Shown here: in pieces, positions 61,554 to 64,000 of the stretch | Position numbering within the stretch: the stretch's first letter is position 1 | How the letters are laid out: the number at the start of each line of letters is the position of its first letter | Assembly (NCBI GenBank): GCA_000733915.1 | Contig: JPOM01000001.1 | Span: 1,674,001-1,738,000 of the forward strand | Source of the DNA: Caulobacteraceae bacterium PMMR1 | GTDB lineage: Bacteria; Pseudomonadota; Alphaproteobacteria; Caulobacterales; Caulobacteraceae | Direction: 5' to 3' | Length of the DNA stretch: 64,000 nucleotides | Notes under the pieces: model-generated | The model's database searches: none | Told to the model about the DNA's origin: nothing | The model's input: only the letters and a program-made list of their open reading frames with translations | Made by a program: the position numbers and the translations under genes

Positions 61554-61584
61554 GGCGGCGGCGAGGATCCCTGTCGCGCGCGGC

Positions 61585-62997
61585 TTACGGCGGAACGGCG
61601 CGCAGGTAAACCGCCCTAAGCCGCCTCAAGCGCCGCGGGCTCGGCGGCGTCGGCGCGGGGCGGCACGGGCAGGGGTAGCCGGCCGCGCGGGCCCGCCGCT
61701 CGCCCCGTGCGATCTCCTGGTTCAGGTCGTGCACATAGAGGTTGAAATCGACCTGGATCGTGTGCCGCGCCGACGTGTAGTAGGGCCCAAGGTGCAGCGC
61801 CTCGTCCTTGCCGATGATGTCGCGCATCTGCTCCGGCGTCGGCGGCAGGTAGCGCCCGGTCACATAGGCGCCGGCGAGCTTGGCCTGCTGCTCGGCGAAG
61901 TTGACCAGCGTCGGCAACGGCTGGGCCAGGCCCATGAAGAAGAGGTTCGGGACCTCGGGCTTCATCATCCGCTTGAAGAGCGGGAAGCGATTCTCCGCGT
62001 CCGGCAGGAGCTCGGGATCGTCGAAGAACGGGAAGCTGATCCTGTAGCCCGTGGCGTAGATGATCGCGTCCACCGCCTCGACGCTGTCGTCCTCGAAGCG
62101 GACGTAGCGTCCCTCGAGCGCCTTGATGTTCGGCTTGAACTTGATGTCGCCGCAGCCCGCGCGGGTCAGGAACTCGCCCGAGACGGAGGGGTGCGCCTCA
62201 AGCGGCTCGTGGTCGGGCTTGGGCAGACCGTAGTCCTCCATCGCGCCCACGGTGCGCTTGATCTTCGCCCGGGCCAGCGCAAGGCCGAGCTTGCGGGGCA
62301 TCCAGTGCGGCATGGCGGCCTTGTCCGCCACCTTGCCGTCCAGGTACTTGGGCAGCACCCAGACGCCGCGCCGGGCTGCGACCCACAGTGTCTTGGCGAT
62401 CGGTCGCTGGGCGAGCTCGGAGGCGATGTCCATCGCGGAGTTACCCATGCCGACCACCACGATGGTCTTGCCCCGCATGTCTACGGGGTCGAACGGGCTT
62501 CGATAGTCGTGGGCGTGAAAGGCCGCCCCGTCGAAGCGCCCGGGATAGTCGGGCACGCGCGGGTCCCAGTGGTGGCCGTTGCAGACGAAGAGCAGGTCGT
62601 AGGTGCGCATCTCGCCCGAGCCGAGCGTCACCTCCCAGAGCCCCTCGGCTGTCCGCCGCGCGCGCTCCACCCGGGTGTTGAAGGTGATCAGGGGCCTCAG
62701 CCCGAAGCGGTCCACGTACTGGCGGAAGTAGGCCAGGATCTGGCTGTGATGCGGGAAATCCGGCCAGTCGGCCGGCACGGGCAGGTCCTCGAACGCCAGC
62801 CGCCACTTGGAGGTGTCGATGTGCAGGCTTTCGTAGCAGGCCGACATCCCGTTCGGATTGGCGAAGTACCAGTTGCCGCCGATGTCGTCGGACATCTCGA
62901 AGCAGTCGAACGGAACGCCGAGGTCCTTCAGCTTCTTGGCCGTGGTGAAGCCGGAGCAACCGGCGCCGATGATGCAGGCCTTGGGCAAGCGCGTCAT
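61585..62997 (-). CDS. flavin-containing monooxygenase, frame change at C terminus
   Basis: The flavoprotein has the FAD motif ACIIGAGCSGFTTAKKLKDL, the NADPH motif IVVVGMGNSAMDIASELAQR, and YDLLFVCNGHHWDPRVPDYP as in FMO/Baeyer-Villiger enzymes. As read it ends in an odd Arg/Pro-rich tail after AAGYPCPC. One extra C at the C4 run (minus strand of 61672-61675) gives AAGYPLPVPPRADAAEPAAL and a stop at 61616, a far more normal end. The ATG is at 62997. Substrate unknown. Confidence 0.85.
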   Translation of the reverse strand: MTRLPKACIIGAGCSGFTTAKKLKDLGVPFDCFEMSDDIGGNWYFANPNGMSACYESLHIDTSKWRLAFEDLPVPADWPDFPHHSQILAYFRQYVDRFGLRPLITFNTRVERARRTAEGLWEVTLGSGEMRTYDLLFVCNGHHWDPRVPDYPGRFDGAAFHAHDYRSPFDPVDMRGKTIVVVGMGNSAMDIASELAQRPIAKTLWVAARRGVWVLPKYLDGKVADKAAMPHWMPRKLGLALARAKIKRTVGAMEDYGLPKPDHEPLEAHPSVSGEFLTRAGCGDIKFKPNIKALEGRYVRFEDDSVEAVDAIIYATGYRISFPFFDDPELLPDAENRFPLFKRMMKPEVPNLFFMGLAQPLPTLVNFAEQQAKLAGAYVTGRYLPPTPEQMRDIIGKDEALHLGPYYTSARHTIQVDFNLYVHDLNQEIARGERRARAAGYPCPCRPAPTPPSPRRLRRLRAVYLRAVPP

Positions 62998-63172
62998 AGG
63001 CGCACGCTAACACGCCTGCACGGGGTGCCAAGGGGCGCGCCGATGCTGCGCCTGCGAAGAAGCGGCGGTTGAAGGACTGGCGGTCGCGACCGGGCTGGAC
63101 TAGATAGCGCGACCCTCTCCGACCGCCTCAGCCCGCCTGACGCGCCCCGCCCCCCGGTGACGCCGCTCTCCC

Positions 63173-64000
<828 letters not shown>

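Overview
The window is about 70% G+C and reads as alphaproteobacterial. Its left 38 kb is most of a photosynthesis gene cluster (PGC) of a bacteriochlorophyll a phototroph. The next 10 kb is a polysaccharide locus laid out like the Caulobacter holdfast (hfs) genes. PGC plus hfs, together with RcnB, PsiF and OprB-type genes, points to a phototrophic member of the Caulobacterales (Brevundimonas/Phenylobacterium-like). This placement is an inference from gene content; no rRNA gene is present.

PGC layout: acsF(partial)-orf94-puhC-puhB-puhA-lhaA-bchM-bchL-bchH-bchB-bchN-bchF run leftward as one tightly overlapping operon (1-12681). Divergent from it run aerR-ppsR (B12/light antirepressor and redox repressor), bchG, a PucC-like transporter, bchP, tspO and a small membrane protein (13209-19994). 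A leftward haem block, DUF3422-hemE-hemC (20001-23289), interrupts the PGC. Then come bchI-bchD-bchO-orf55 rightward, crtC/crtD leftward, and crtF-bchCXYZ-pufBALM rightward (to 38430). Together the genes cover Mg insertion, methylation, ring E cyclisation, both dark-operative reductases, esterification with phytol, the spirilloxanthin-branch steps crtCDF, the reaction centre (H, L, M) and LH1. There is no pufC, pucBA, bchE, bchJ, crtI, crtB or crtE in the window.

Five 18-bp PpsR-type palindromes fit YGTC(A/C)-N8-T(G/T)ACR. They sit in the bchF/aerR, ppsR/bchG, crtD/crtF and bchC/bchX intergenic regions.

Right of the PGC: a PsiF-repeat protein, tRNA-Ser(GCT), the hfs-like locus (hfsE,F,G,H, an extra glycosyltransferase, hfsB,A and divergent hfsD), a Sel1-like small protein, a GST, two RcnB-family proteins, gatB, an OprB porin, a small secreted protein, an APC permease, a metallo-hydrolase, a response regulator/histidine kinase/EF-hand module, clpP, a small Cys-repeat protein, tRNA-Arg(TCT), an NDUFS4-like complex I accessory subunit, a flavin monooxygenase and the 5' part of typA.

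A caveat runs through the window. bchD (two sites), crtF, pufM, the histidine kinase and the monooxygenase each change reading frame at a run of 4-6 C or G, and the protein on both sides is intact and family-like. The most economical reading is uncorrected homopolymer indels in the assembly rather than loss of phototrophy. No insertion sequence, CRISPR array, prophage or rRNA operon was seen.
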